Shown here: positions 16,077-24,120 of the stretch, piece by piece
Layout of the letters: each line of letters starts with the position of its first letter
How positions within the stretch are numbered: position 1 is the stretch's first letter
Source: Citricoccus alkalitolerans
GTDB lineage: Bacteria; Actinomycetota; Actinomycetes; Actinomycetales; Micrococcaceae
Direction: 5' to 3'
Length of the DNA stretch: 64,000 nucleotides
Assembly (NCBI RefSeq): GCF_039528175.1
Contig: NZ_BAAALH010000002.1
Location: 434,001-498,000, forward strand
Program-made: the position numbers and the translations under genes
Notes under the pieces: model-generated
Told to the model about the DNA's origin: nothing
The model's input: the letters and a program-made list of their open reading frames with translations, nothing else
Database searches by the model: none

Positions 16077-18646
16077 TGGCGCAGCACCGGAACCGCAAAC
16101 CCACCTTCCGGCTGCGGAACAGCACCACACCGTGGGCAACCGCCGATCAGCACGGTCAGCGATACGGCGTGCCTGAGTGTCCTGATGCCGATTCGACCCG
16201 CCCGACGGCCCTTTCCGTCACTGCTGCCACCCCTGAGCACCGAGCCAACCACGAGCCCGAGCCGCCCCAGGCCGGGCCGTCCACACTCAAGAAGTACGGC
16301 GGCCTGGCCTGGTTCGGGGTGATCCTGTTGGCCCTGGCCATCATCCCCTCCCTGTACTCGGGGCTGCTCACCAGTTCCAACATGGATCCGACGGGCCATC
16401 TCGATGCGGTGCCGGCCGCCGTCGTGAACCTGGACGAGCCAGCCGATTCCCAGGGCGAGGCGATCCACCTGGGCCAGGACTTGGCCGAGGAGCTGGTGCA
16501 CCCAGACCCGGACTCGGACAACCTGGACTGGCGGCCCATGGGTGAGACCGAGGCCATGACCGCTCTGGAGTCCGGGCACGTCATGGCAGTGCTGACCATC
16601 CCCGAACAGTTCTCCGCGCACGCGGCCGGGTTGTCCACGGGCGAGGCCACAGACGCGGAGCAGTCCACCCTGCGCATGCAGACCAATGACGGCGCGAACA
16701 TCATCATGGGCACGATCGCCAAGACCATCGGCGAGACCGCGTCCAGCACAGTGGCCGAGGGCATCGGCCAGGAGTACGTGAAGAACGTGCTGCTCGGCTT
16801 CACCGAGGTGCATGACGGCATGCAGGAGGCCGCCGACGGCGCCGGGCAGGTGGCCGAGGGAGCCGAGGCTGCCGAGAGCGGCGCCGGTGACCTGGTGGTC
16901 GGGATCGACCAGCTGGCGGACGGCTCCGTCACCCTGGACAGCGGCGCCCAACAGCTGGCCGAGGGAGCGGCCGCCGCCAGCGCCGGCAGCCAGGAACTCG
17001 CCGAGGGCGCCTCTTCGGTGGACAACGGCGCGCAGCAGCTCAGCGCGGGGCTGGACCAGATGAGGTCCCAGACCGACTCCCTGCCCAGCCAAACCCAGAC
17101 CTTGGCGGACGGGGCTGGGAAGGTGGCAGCCGGCGTCGGGCAATTGGACCAGGGGGTCACGGCCCTCGAGGACACCGCGAGAACCCTCTCGGGCGGATCC
17201 GGGCAGTTCGCCTCGGGAGTGGATGAGGCCGTGGCCGGCGCGCAGCAACTGCGGGACAGCGCTGGGGCGGCCCTGACCGGCGTGCAGCAGGTGCAGGGCG
17301 ATGCCTCCTCCTTGCAGGAACGGATCTCGAATCTGCAGGCCGCCTACGATTCGATGACCGACGAGGAGCGCCAGACCGCCCTCGCCGAGCTGGCTGACGG
17401 CGCGGGACGGGTCTCCACGGGCGCCGAGCAGGCCGTGGCCGGTGCGTCCACCGTGAACGAGGGGCTCGGCGGGATCGTGGGGGACCCCTCCTCCGGCTCG
17501 GGGCTGTCCGGCCTGCAGGACCACGTGGACCAGCTCGGCTCCGCAGCGTCCACAGCCACCGCGAAGGTCTCCGAGGTGGCGGACAACATCCACATCCTCT
17601 CGGACGGCGCCGACCAGGTGGCCACGGGGGCCCAGACCCTGGCGGACAGCTCCGTCACACTGACGGACGGGATCTCCACGGCGGCCACTGGTGCGCAGAC
17701 CCTGGCTGATGGCACCGCCCAACTGAGCGACGGCGCCGGTCAACTGGCCGGGCAGATGCCGGCGCTGTCGTCCGGCGCGCAGGAGCTGGCCGCTGGCAGC
17801 TCGGATCTGTCCTCCGGACTGGCCACCGCCGATGACGGGTCGCGCGAGCTCGCCTCCGGACTGGGTGAGCTCTCGAGCGGATCTGGCGAGCTGTTCACCT
17901 CTCTGCGGGACGGCACGGCGGAGGTGCCGAGCTATACGGACCAGGACGCCTCGAGCATCGGCTCCGTGGCCGCCTTGCCGGTCAGCGCGGACATGGAACG
18001 CACTAACGAGGTCCCCTCCTACGGCTACGGACTGGCACCGTACTTCATGGCCCTGGCCCTGTGGGTCGGCGCCCTGGGATACTTCCTGATGCGCCCGGCG
18101 GTTCGCGAGAGCATGATCGCCGAGGGCAAGCCCCTGTGGCGCGTGATGGTGCGCTCGGCGGCGTTGCCCTCGCTGATGGGCGTGGTGCAGTCCCTGGTGA
18201 TGGTCTCGGTGCTGGTGTTCGGACTGGACATGACACCGGCGAACGCCTGGGGGCTGGCGGGCTTCGCCGTGCTGACCTCGGTGACGTTCATGGCCATCAA
18301 TCAGGGACTGGTCGCGTTGCTGGGACCGCCCGGGCGCTTCTTCGCCCTGATGCTGATCGTGCTGCAGCTCTCCGCCGCAGGCGGCACCTACCCCGTCCAG
18401 ACCGCACCCGCGTTCTTCCAGGCGATCCACCCCTGGCTGCCGATGACCTACGCCGTGGAGTCATTCCGTTCCCTGATCGCCGGTGGCACGATCGGCGTGG
18501 ACCACGGGATCACGGTGATGCTGATCTGGATGGGCGTCGCGGTGGCGATGGTGGCCGCGGCCGTGGCGCTGAAGGGTGTGAAGGCTCGGCGGGCGGCCTC
18601 CAGCTCGAACCACTCTGCAGGGTGGACCCTTCCAGCGAAGGCGTGA
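16076..18646 (+). CDS. YhgE/Pip family membrane protein
   Basis: 856 residues from the ATG at 16076, with GGAAAGG just before. After a polar N-terminus, the first TM helix (about 77-97) is followed by the extracellular YhgE hallmark region (PAAVVNLDEPA). A long extracytoplasmic domain with an ADGAxQLAxGA-type heptad/undecad repeat (roughly 250-620) is predicted to be coiled coil. Five or so TM helices of ABC-2/MmpL-like type end the protein. YhgE/Pip proteins include the Lactococcus phage infection protein Pip and ESX-linked EsaA relatives; most have no known function. It is the second gene of a tetR operon. Confidence 0.88.
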   Translation: MAQHRNRKPTFRLRNSTTPWATADQHGQRYGVPECPDADSTRPTALSVTAATPEHRANHEPEPPQAGPSTLKKYGGLAWFGVILLALAIIPSLYSGLLTSSNMDPTGHLDAVPAAVVNLDEPADSQGEAIHLGQDLAEELVHPDPDSDNLDWRPMGETEAMTALESGHVMAVLTIPEQFSAHAAGLSTGEATDAEQSTLRMQTNDGANIIMGTIAKTIGETASSTVAEGIGQEYVKNVLLGFTEVHDGMQEAADGAGQVAEGAEAAESGAGDLVVGIDQLADGSVTLDSGAQQLAEGAAAASAGSQELAEGASSVDNGAQQLSAGLDQMRSQTDSLPSQTQTLADGAGKVAAGVGQLDQGVTALEDTARTLSGGSGQFASGVDEAVAGAQQLRDSAGAALTGVQQVQGDASSLQERISNLQAAYDSMTDEERQTALAELADGAGRVSTGAEQAVAGASTVNEGLGGIVGDPSSGSGLSGLQDHVDQLGSAASTATAKVSEVADNIHILSDGADQVATGAQTLADSSVTLTDGISTAATGAQTLADGTAQLSDGAGQLAGQMPALSSGAQELAAGSSDLSSGLATADDGSRELASGLGELSSGSGELFTSLRDGTAEVPSYTDQDASSIGSVAALPVSADMERTNEVPSYGYGLAPYFMALALWVGALGYFLMRPAVRESMIAEGKPLWRVMVRSAALPSLMGVVQSLVMVSVLVFGLDMTPANAWGLAGFAVLTSVTFMAINQGLVALLGPPGRFFALMLIVLQLSAAGGTYPVQTAPAFFQAIHPWLPMTYAVESFRSLIAGGTIGVDHGITVMLIWMGVAVAMVAAAVALKGVKARRAASSSNHSAGWTLPAKA

Positions 18647-18677
18647 CTCGGCAGTCCGTTGCCGGGGAAGTGTCACC

Positions 18678-19055
18678 TCAGGCGGTCAGTCCGAAGATGA
18701 ACTCCTCGGCATGCCGCACGGCCTTGGTGAACGCCTGGTTTCGCAGCGCAACCAGTTCCCGGTCCACCCCGTTCGGCGGCTCGGTGTACTGCGTCGGTCC
18801 GGGGTGCAGGATCCAGATGTCGCCGTGCGGCGGCAGGTAGAACACGCCGAAGGACCGGTGTTCGGACTCGTCGGCCCACATCGGCACCACCGCCACAGCG
18901 GCGCCGGTATCCACGTTGATCCACTGCGCACGCGGCATCGGCGGCTCCAATGCCTCGGGATCAAGAAAGGGCGCGGTGCCCTTACCCCAGCGCTCCTCGA
19001 ACCGCTCGTGGAACGCAGGCAACAGCGAGTGGTTGTACGGGCGCCATGAACTCAT
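18678..19055 (-). CDS. Hypothetical protein, 125 residues
   Basis: No family is recognised. It starts at an ATG with GAGGAG correctly spaced on the minus strand. The sequence is a soluble alpha/beta-like protein rich in Trp, Pro and aromatic residues (MSSWRPYNHSLLPAFHERF, FYLPPHGDIWILHPGPTQY), with no signal peptide or TM segment. It is convergent with the YhgE gene and codirectional with the hsp20 gene upstream. Codon use looks like that of the neighbours. Confidence 0.7.
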   Translation of the reverse strand: MSSWRPYNHSLLPAFHERFEERWGKGTAPFLDPEALEPPMPRAQWINVDTGAAVAVVPMWADESEHRSFGVFYLPPHGDIWILHPGPTQYTEPPNGVDRELVALRNQAFTKAVRHAEEFIFGLTA

Positions 19056-19178
19056 GCCGATCTCCTCGACTCGACGGCCTTGAGACAGTCCTGGTCGACC
19101 ACGCCGCCGGGGCCGGCGCGGCTGTCAGAGCACGGGGCCCCAGAACGGCGTCCCGGGACCCCGCAAGGTGGGCGGACC

Positions 19179-19610
19179 CTAAGATCCGGACTCCACCAGT
19201 TGCCTCTGCTCTCCGGTCGCCTCGACTTGGATCCGCCGCGGCTTGGCGTGTTCCGCCACGGGGATCCGCACCGTCAGGACACCGGCCTCGTATCCGGCCT
19301 TGATGGCCGTGGTGTCGAGCTGCTCCCCCAGGATGACCTGGCGGCTGAAGACGCCGCGCGGCTGCTCCGAGGCGAGCATCTCAGTACCCTCGGGGGCCTG
19401 CGGCGATCGCTCGGCCCGAACGGTCAGGGCATTGCCCTCGATCCCCAGGTCGATGGAGTCCGCCTCCACTCCGGGCAGGTCGAACGCGATGACGAACTGA
19501 TCGTTCTCCCGCCACGCCTCCAAGGGCATGGCGGCCGGCCGGGAACGGGTTCCCAGCACCTGCTCGGCGAGTCGGTCAAGTTCGCGGAATGGATCGGTAC
19601 GCATCAGCAT
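19179..19610 (-). CDS. Hsp20/alpha-crystallin family small heat-shock protein
   Basis: 143 residues. The N-terminus (RTDPFRELDRLAEQVLG) and alpha-crystallin domain (NDQFVIAFDLPGVEADSIDL, LTVRAER, GVLTVRIPV) are typical of actinobacterial Hsp18/Hsp20. It is an ATP-independent holdase that binds unfolding proteins in the cytoplasm. GGGAG lies 9 bases upstream of the start. It is divergent from a MerR-type regulator across an AT-rich 140-base region, the usual heat-shock arrangement with an HspR-like repressor. Confidence 0.92.
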   Translation of the reverse strand: MLMRTDPFRELDRLAEQVLGTRSRPAAMPLEAWRENDQFVIAFDLPGVEADSIDLGIEGNALTVRAERSPQAPEGTEMLASEQPRGVFSRQVILGEQLDTTAIKAGYEAGVLTVRIPVAEHAKPRRIQVEATGEQRQLVESGS

Positions 19611-19658
19611 GATTGCTCACTCCCAACAGATGATCGATGTTCTTTTCTACACCCACCA

Positions 19659-19687
19659 GGTTGATAGATCTAGACTGGCTGGTAGAT
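19659..19687. promoter_or_regulatory. Promoter and paired direct repeats between hsp20 and merR
   Basis: Two direct repeats, GGTTGATAGAT (19659-19669) and GGCTGGTAGAT (19677-19687), lie 18 bases apart and overlap a promoter-like pair, TTGATA (19661-19666) and TAGATA (19683-19688) with a 16-base spacer, reading toward merR. The sequence is much more AT-rich than its surroundings. It does not match the classical HAIR box (CTTGAGT-N7-ACTCAAG). It may be the site of the adjacent MerR protein. Confidence 0.45.
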
Positions 19688-19752
19688 ATTTTTATATCTC
19701 ACCGCGAGAAGGTGTGCAAGAGTGGATCCTCCACCGGGCAGAGAGGTTTCGA

Positions 19753-20043
19753 ATGGCGGACAGAAGGGACGATCAGGGCGTCTACAGCATCTCGGTCACT
19801 GCCAGGATGGTGGGGATGGAGCAGCACAACCTGCGCCAGTACGAGAGCCGTGGGTTACTCGAGCCTGACCGGACCTCGGGTGGCACCCGCCTCTACAGTG
19901 ACCGGGACGTCGACGTGCTCCGACGCATCGGGGAACTGCTGACCGAGGGCCTGAATCTAGCCGGCGTCCGCCTTGTCCTGGAACTCGAGGCCCGCAACCG
20001 CCACCTGACGCGGCAGGTGGACCGCCTCAAAGACCAGTCCTAA
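19753..20043 (+). CDS. MerR-family regulator (HspR-like)
   Basis: 96 residues from the ATG at 19753, preceded by GAGAGG. The MerR DNA-binding motif is clear: GVYSISVTARMVGMEQHNLR and QYESRGLLEPDRTSGGTRLY. A short helical dimerisation tail follows (LEARNRHLTRQVDRLKDQ), with no metal- or drug-binding Cys. Size and setting match HspR-type repressors beside heat-shock genes. It probably represses the divergent hsp20 gene and itself. Confidence 0.88.
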   Translation: MADRRDDQGVYSISVTARMVGMEQHNLRQYESRGLLEPDRTSGGTRLYSDRDVDVLRRIGELLTEGLNLAGVRLVLELEARNRHLTRQVDRLKDQS

Positions 20044-20050
20044 CCAGCCC

Positions 20051-20212
20051 TCACCTGCAAGTGGACAAGGCAACGGCCTCCACGTGTTGCTCCCCGAGGA
20101 TGATACGGCCGGCATCCCCGTCCACGGTCAGGCGGGGTCCGCCTGTCAGCACCTCGGCGGCCCGCGGCACTGCGAGCACGGACGCCAACGCCGTCGAGCA
20201 TTCCCTCCTCAA
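20051..20212 (-). pseudogene. Possible remnant of a PEP-utilising enzyme mobile domain
   Basis: On the minus strand this stretch reads LAVPRAAEVLTGGPRLTVDG followed by DAGRIILGE. This resembles the very end of the swivelling phosphohistidine (PEP-utilisers, mobile) domain of PEP synthase-like enzymes. The catalytic His part and the rest of the gene are missing, and no start signal is seen. It may be a decayed gene end between merR and the alkylation-repair gene. The match is from memory of the family pattern and is short. Confidence 0.35.
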
Positions 20213-20308
20213 CATTCCATTGCTGTCTGTGCACCGGCCCCCCGCTGAGCCCGCAGTCCACAGTGATGTGGCGGGCCGGACGGTGACGCCGGACGTTCTC
20301 GACCCGGC

Positions 20309-20321
20309 GATAATGAACGCA
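20309..20321 (+). promoter_or_regulatory. Leaderless-type -10 box before the DNA alkylation repair gene
   Basis: GATAAT at 20309-20314 lies 6 bases before the ATG at 20321, and no Shine-Dalgarno precedes the ATG. Transcription would start at or next to the initiation codon, giving a leaderless mRNA, which is common in actinobacteria. Confidence 0.5.
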
Positions 20322-21436
20322 TGCCGTCCGCCGACGAACTTCTGGGGCCCACCGCAGCCGCCACCCTCACCCGGTCCGTCCGGGACGTCATGCCCCGGAC
20401 CGAGCTTCACGAACTGCCCCGTGCCGCTGAGTCCCTTGACGGACTCGCCCTCCGCGAGCGCTCCGACCTCCTGCGGGACGCGCTCCTCGCGGACATACCG
20501 GGCAGTTACCAGGCTTTCGCCCGCGTCATGCGTCAGGCACGGGACCAGAGTGCTGATTTCTCCGGTTGGCTCATCTGGCCGGTCACCGGGGCGGTCGCCA
20601 CCCGCGCGGTCCAGGAAGACACCGATGCCGCATACACGGATGCCATGGCGCTCCTGGCCGAGCTCACGGGCCGGCTCACCTCCGAGTTCGCCCTCCGCAC
20701 GCTCCTGCGTCACGACCTCTCCCGGGGCTTGGAGATCATCGCGGGGTGGACGGACTCCGCGGACGAGCACGTGAGACGCCTGGCCAGCGAGGGCACCCGC
20801 CCCTACCTCCCCTGGGCGGTGCGCGTCCCGGAGATCACCACCCATCCGGGCATCACCGTGCACATCCTCGATGCTCTCTACCGGGACGGCAGCGAGTACG
20901 TGCGGCGTTCGGTGGCCAATCACCTCAATGATCTCAGCCGGGACGCCCCGGATCTCGCGGTCCACACGGCGCAGCGGTGGCTGGACGACCCTGAGCCGAC
21001 GACGCCCGCGCTCGCCCGCCACGGCCTGCGCACTCTCGTCAAGAAAGGTCACCCCGGGGCGCTGGCCCTGCTCGGGTTCACGCCCGCCTCGGTAGACGTG
21101 GACGGTCCGCACGTCACCGAGTTCCGGGTGCCCTGGGGAGGGGAGGTTCGCTTCACCGCAGTACTGCGCAACAGCGGACCGGAGCCTGCCCGTCTCGCGA
21201 TCGACTATGTGATGCACCACCGCAAGGCCAACGGCACCCTCAGCGCCAAGGTCTTCAAGCTCTCCACCCGGGACCTCGAGTCCGGCGAGGAAATGGTCAT
21301 CGACCGGGCCCATTCCTTTCGATCCATCACCACTCGCCGCTACTACCCCGGCGACCATGCGGTCGCGCTCCAGGTCAACGGGGTCGCCACGACTCCGGTG
21401 CCGTTCGAGCTACTGCCCGCGGACGCCGCCCCCTGA
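20321..21436 (+). CDS. AlkC-like DNA alkylation repair protein (HEAT-like repeats plus Ig-like domain)
   Basis: 371 residues. The first ~270 are alpha-helical HEAT-like repeats of the DNA alkylation repair superfamily: WLIWPVTGAVATRAV, SADEHVRRLASEGTRPYLPW, YVRRSVANHLNDLSRDAPDL. The last ~100 residues form a beta-rich domain (GGEVRFTAVLRNSGPEPARL) resembling the C-terminal Ig-like domain of AlkC. AlkC/AlkD glycosylases remove cationic alkylated bases such as 3-methyladenine and 3-methylcytosine. The gene appears leaderless and monocistronic. No adaptive-response partner is adjacent. Confidence 0.82.
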   Translation: MPSADELLGPTAAATLTRSVRDVMPRTELHELPRAAESLDGLALRERSDLLRDALLADIPGSYQAFARVMRQARDQSADFSGWLIWPVTGAVATRAVQEDTDAAYTDAMALLAELTGRLTSEFALRTLLRHDLSRGLEIIAGWTDSADEHVRRLASEGTRPYLPWAVRVPEITTHPGITVHILDALYRDGSEYVRRSVANHLNDLSRDAPDLAVHTAQRWLDDPEPTTPALARHGLRTLVKKGHPGALALLGFTPASVDVDGPHVTEFRVPWGGEVRFTAVLRNSGPEPARLAIDYVMHHRKANGTLSAKVFKLSTRDLESGEEMVIDRAHSFRSITTRRYYPGDHAVALQVNGVATTPVPFELLPADAAP

Positions 21437-21488
21437 GTCAGACCCGGCCCGCACTTGACGCACCACCGGACAAGTACAGGCTGAGCCC

Positions 21489-21845
21489 TCAGGCCTCGGC
21501 CTCCTGGCGCGAAGCCCGCGCCAGCCGTTCGACGAGCTCGTCCGGGATCGGCTTGCGCGGCGAGAAGGTGATGCCGGTCTTGGTCGCCTTCAGTCCAGCC
21601 GCCGCGATGTCCTCGGCATGGGCGGAGATGGCGCCCGGTAGGAGATACAGCCCGCACTGCTTGCTGAACGCCGCATAGCTCGCCACCACGGTGCCGCCGA
21701 TGCTAAACCCCGGCATGTTGTACGCGACCATCTCCTCCGCCTCCGGCAAGGTGCGGGCAAGAATCGAGCGCAATCGTTGCAGCTCGGGCTGGAAGGGCTC
21801 GGCTGCTGCGGCGATGTAGGCGTCGTGGTCTGCGATCGTCGTCAT
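21489..21845 (-). CDS. DUF1801-like small protein (YdhG/iron-chaperone fold)
   Basis: 118 residues from the ATG at 21845, with GGAGG upstream on the minus strand. A longer frame extends upstream but runs into a thiE-like remnant. The sequence pattern QRLRSILARTLPEAEEMVAY, MPGFSIGG, YAAFSKQCGLYLLPGA and a basic ITFSPRKPIPDELVERL end is that of the DUF1801/YdhG family. Its members have a frataxin-like fold and uncertain function. Confidence 0.82.
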   Translation of the reverse strand: MTTIADHDAYIAAAAEPFQPELQRLRSILARTLPEAEEMVAYNMPGFSIGGTVVASYAAFSKQCGLYLLPGAISAHAEDIAAAGLKATKTGITFSPRKPIPDELVERLARASRQEAEA

Positions 21846-21925
21846 AGTTGTGGCTCGCCTCCGATTCCAGTTGCTCTCATGATCCTCGTTCCCTGCTGCC
21901 TTATACGGTCCCATAGTTCGGCTCA

Positions 21926-21966
21926 CCCGCATCATCACGACGCCGGCCGCCCGGGTCCCGGCGCGC
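21926..21966 (-). pseudogene. Tiny thiE remnant (copy 3)
   Basis: The minus strand reads GTRAAGVVMMRVS, which parallels the ThiE motif GTGVAGVVMVRAL. The core CATCACGACGCCGGCC (21933-21948) is identical to bases inside thiE (23271-23286) and the second remnant (22943-22958). It lies just left of the truncated LigM-like gene, so thiE-derived pieces flank that fragment on both sides. Confidence 0.45.
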
Positions 21967-22005
21967 GTTGGGCATTCGCGGATCGAGACCCGGACTTCCC
22001 CGGCG

Positions 22006-22800
22006 TCAGGAGCGCGGCCCCGGAGAGGTCCAGCGGACGGTTGCCCGGATCGTCGTCATCACGTGCTCGGGAAGATAGGGATTGGACGCCCCGCCGTCAT
22101 GGTCACCCCAGCGGATCTCAACCACATCCCCTGCGGAGACCTCCGACTCGCTGACCACACCCAGGGACACCCACCCGACGTTGACGGTGAAGGCGTGCAC
22201 GTGGGTGGTGCCCACCATCTGGTCCCCGAAGGTGATCTCGTCATGGTGCAGCGCGGACATCTTGTACGGGTCCAGCGGCCGGTACTGATCGGGCCGGCCC
22301 AACTCGGAACCGGCCGTGATCCGCTGGGCGTCATCCGGGTCCCAGACCAGCCAGGCTTTGCGGCCGTGGGGTTCGTCCTTCACACGTTCCAGCGCCTCGC
22401 GGCCGACGAAGTCATGGTCGAACTTCACCATGTGCCCGTAGCCGAGGTCCCACGGAGTACGGTAGTAGTCCTGCACGGCGTCCGGCCGGTAGCTGCCGGC
22501 CAGCACGACCCCGCGGCTCTCGAAGCCGGGGTCGGGCAGCCATTCGCGGTAGGGGCGCATGGAGTCTCCGGTGTAGATCGCTGGGACCGGCAGCGGGATC
22601 CAGCCGCTTTCCGCCAAGGTAGAGCCGTAGGCGATGGATCCGCCCTGCACCATGCCGAATTCCTCACCAGCCTTCAGGATCGCCTGGAGGAATTCCTCGC
22701 GGTGTTCCTCCGGCCCGAACATCTCCAGCCCCGTGTTCTCCGCCTCAGGCCAGACGGCCCCGGCCGCGCCGGGTCCACGGACCGGCAGGGCCGGCCCAGT
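22006..22800 (-). pseudogene. 5'-truncated LigM/GcvT-like THF-dependent methyltransferase
   Basis: About 260 residues match the C-terminal half of the aminomethyltransferase/O-demethylase family (GcvT, DmdA, LigM): EEHREEFLQAILKAGEEFGM, ESGWIPLPVPAIYTGDSM, YYRTPWDLGYGHMVKFDHDF, VGREALERV. The region after PAIYTGD is most like LigM, the THF-dependent vanillate/syringate demethylase. LigM-type proteins are about 460 residues; the N-terminal folate-binding half is missing. Upstream sequence passes without a credible start into a partial thiE copy. I infer a broken gene. Frame upstream of about 22800 is not homologous. Confidence 0.65.
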
Positions 22801-22870
22801 GAGTTCGCCGTGGCCAGCCGGGGTTCCGACTAGATCCGGAGTTCGCCGCACGGTCACTGTGTTGATCCGG

Positions 22871-23010
22871 TCAGTCCGCGAACCCCGCCAGCACCTCCCG
22901 CACCACCGCACCCGGGTTCGCCGCCTCCATCAACGCACGGACCATCACGACGCCGGCCACGCCCGTTCCAGCAAGGGCGGCGGCATCGGCGGGGGTCACG
23001 TCCCCGGCTT
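22871..23010 (-). pseudogene. thiE 3' fragment (copy 2)
   Basis: This stretch repeats the 3' part of the intact thiE (about 23205-23335) at high identity, including the segment beginning CCCGCCAGCACCTCCCGCAC. It covers the last ~45 codons (TPADAAALAGTGVAGVVM and on) and ends with its own stop at 22871-22873 after AGFAD. The intact gene reads past that point into an unrelated tail. It has no 5' part and cannot be functional. Confidence 0.8.
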
Positions 23011-23109
23011 CATCCGGCCGGTAGACGGCTGCCCAACCCTCTGAAGTGTCCAGCCAAACATCTCAGTTGCCCTGTCGAGCTGAGTCCGGTTGGCCGCTGC
23101 GGGCTCCTG

Positions 23110-23128
23110 TCGCGGGGATTCCCCGCGA
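23110..23128. terminator. Short GC-rich hairpin near the thiE 3' end
   Basis: CGCGGGG (23111-23117) and CCCCGCG (23121-23127) form a perfect stem around ATT, extended by a T-A pair. It lies about 20 bases after the thiE stop on the minus strand and is a plausible terminator. Confidence 0.5.
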
Positions 23129-23147
23129 TCATGAGTTTTCCCCGTGA

Positions 23148-23873
23148 TCATCGGCGGGAGATCTCACGATCACCGGGAATTGCGGGAAGCGGGAAGGGAG
23201 AGGCGCCAAAGCCCGCCAGCACCTCCCGCACCACCGCGCCCGGATCCTCCGCCTCCATCAACGCCCGCACCATCACGACGCCGGCCACGCCCGTCCCAGC
23301 CAACGCGGCAGCATCGGCCGGGGTCACGTCCCCGATCGCGACGATCGGCAGGGTGGTGGCGGCCACGAGCTCCCGGTAGCCGTCCACCCCGAGTGGTGGG
23401 CGGCCGGAGTCCTTGGTCGGCGTCAGGCGGAAAGGCCCGGCGCCGATGTAGTCGAGCATCTCGCGCTGGGCCTCTGCGGCGTGGACCAGCTCGAGGGTCC
23501 CGGTGGTCAGCCCGATGATGGCCTCCGGCCCCAGGAGGGCGCGGGCGTCGGCCACGGGCAGGTCGTCCTGTCCCAGGTGCACGCCGTGCACTGCGGCTCC
23601 CCGCAACCGGGCGGCCCACGCCACGTCCGGCCGGTCGTCCACCAGCACCCGGGTGGCCGGGCGGACGGCGTGCACCGCCTCGGCCACGGCACTGGTCAAC
23701 TCCAGCAGTTCGGCCGCGGAGGCCTCCTTGGCCCGCACCTGCACCACACCGGCTCCGGCGGCCGCCGCTGCCGCGGCCACCTCCACGGTGCGCCGGCCAG
23801 TGCCGGAGGTGACCAGGTAGCAGCGCAGGTCGAGAGGATCCTGGGGTGCCCTCATGGGGCTAGAAGAAGTCAC
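23148..23873 (-). CDS. thiE: Thiamine-phosphate synthase
   Basis: 241 residues. ThiE joins HMP-PP and THZ-P to give thiamin phosphate. The TIM-barrel motifs are present: VVQVRAKEASAAELLEL, RVLVDDRPDVAWAA, VHGVHLGQDDLPVADARALL, GPFRLTPTKDSGRPPLG and VAIGDVTPADAAALAGTGVA. GTG 23873 directly follows the riboswitch and fits the GAAGGGA Shine-Dalgarno inside it; ATG 23855 is the alternative. The last ~18 residues look non-homologous, as if the original end (AGFAD, seen in the duplicate) had been replaced. Expression should be repressed by TPP. Confidence 0.92.
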   Translation of the reverse strand: MTSSSPMRAPQDPLDLRCYLVTSGTGRRTVEVAAAAAAAGAGVVQVRAKEASAAELLELTSAVAEAVHAVRPATRVLVDDRPDVAWAARLRGAAVHGVHLGQDDLPVADARALLGPEAIIGLTTGTLELVHAAEAQREMLDYIGAGPFRLTPTKDSGRPPLGVDGYRELVAATTLPIVAIGDVTPADAAALAGTGVAGVVMVRALMEAEDPGAVVREVLAGFGASPFPLPAIPGDREISRR

Positions 23874-23876
23874 GCG

Positions 23877-23952
23877 GACATCCCTTCGCTAGTCCGAACT
23901 AGATCAGGTGCCACGGGTGTGATCTCAGCGCCGGACGGCGCACCCCGTGTCC
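23877..23952 (-). ncRNA. TPP riboswitch upstream of thiE
   Basis: On the minus strand the THI-element core is readable in order: GGACACGGGGTGC (P1/P2 strand), GCGCTGAGATCACACCC, ACCTGATCTAG, CTAGCGAAGGGATGTCC. The GGACA and TGTCC ends pair as P1. The GAAGGGA ribosome-binding sequence lies in the 3' part, a few bases before the GTG start, so control is probably at translation initiation. It is nearly identical to the element at 33258-33333. Confidence 0.92.
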
Positions 23953-24120
23953 AGGAGTCAGTGTAGGGCAGAGACCACACACCACCTCTTGCAGGACCGG
24001 CCCAGGGTTGAGTCACTCCGCAGAGCTACCGGACGTGCGCCCTCCGGGGTGACGATCCGCGGGCCCGTGCTCCGTAGCGTGCACTCCGCACGGCAACAAC
24101 GCCGGAGACGAGGAGCCCCC

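Noticed and set aside
16156..18430. Long minus-strand open frames opposite the YhgE/Pip gene
   Set aside because: They are shadows of a repetitive high-GC coding region. Composition is Gly/Arg/His-rich without domains, while the plus frame has TM helices and family motifs.
21959..23873. Insertion sequence as the cause of the thiE/LigM rearrangement
   Set aside because: No transposase frame, terminal inverted repeats or target-site duplication can be seen. Recombination or duplication explains the fragments better.
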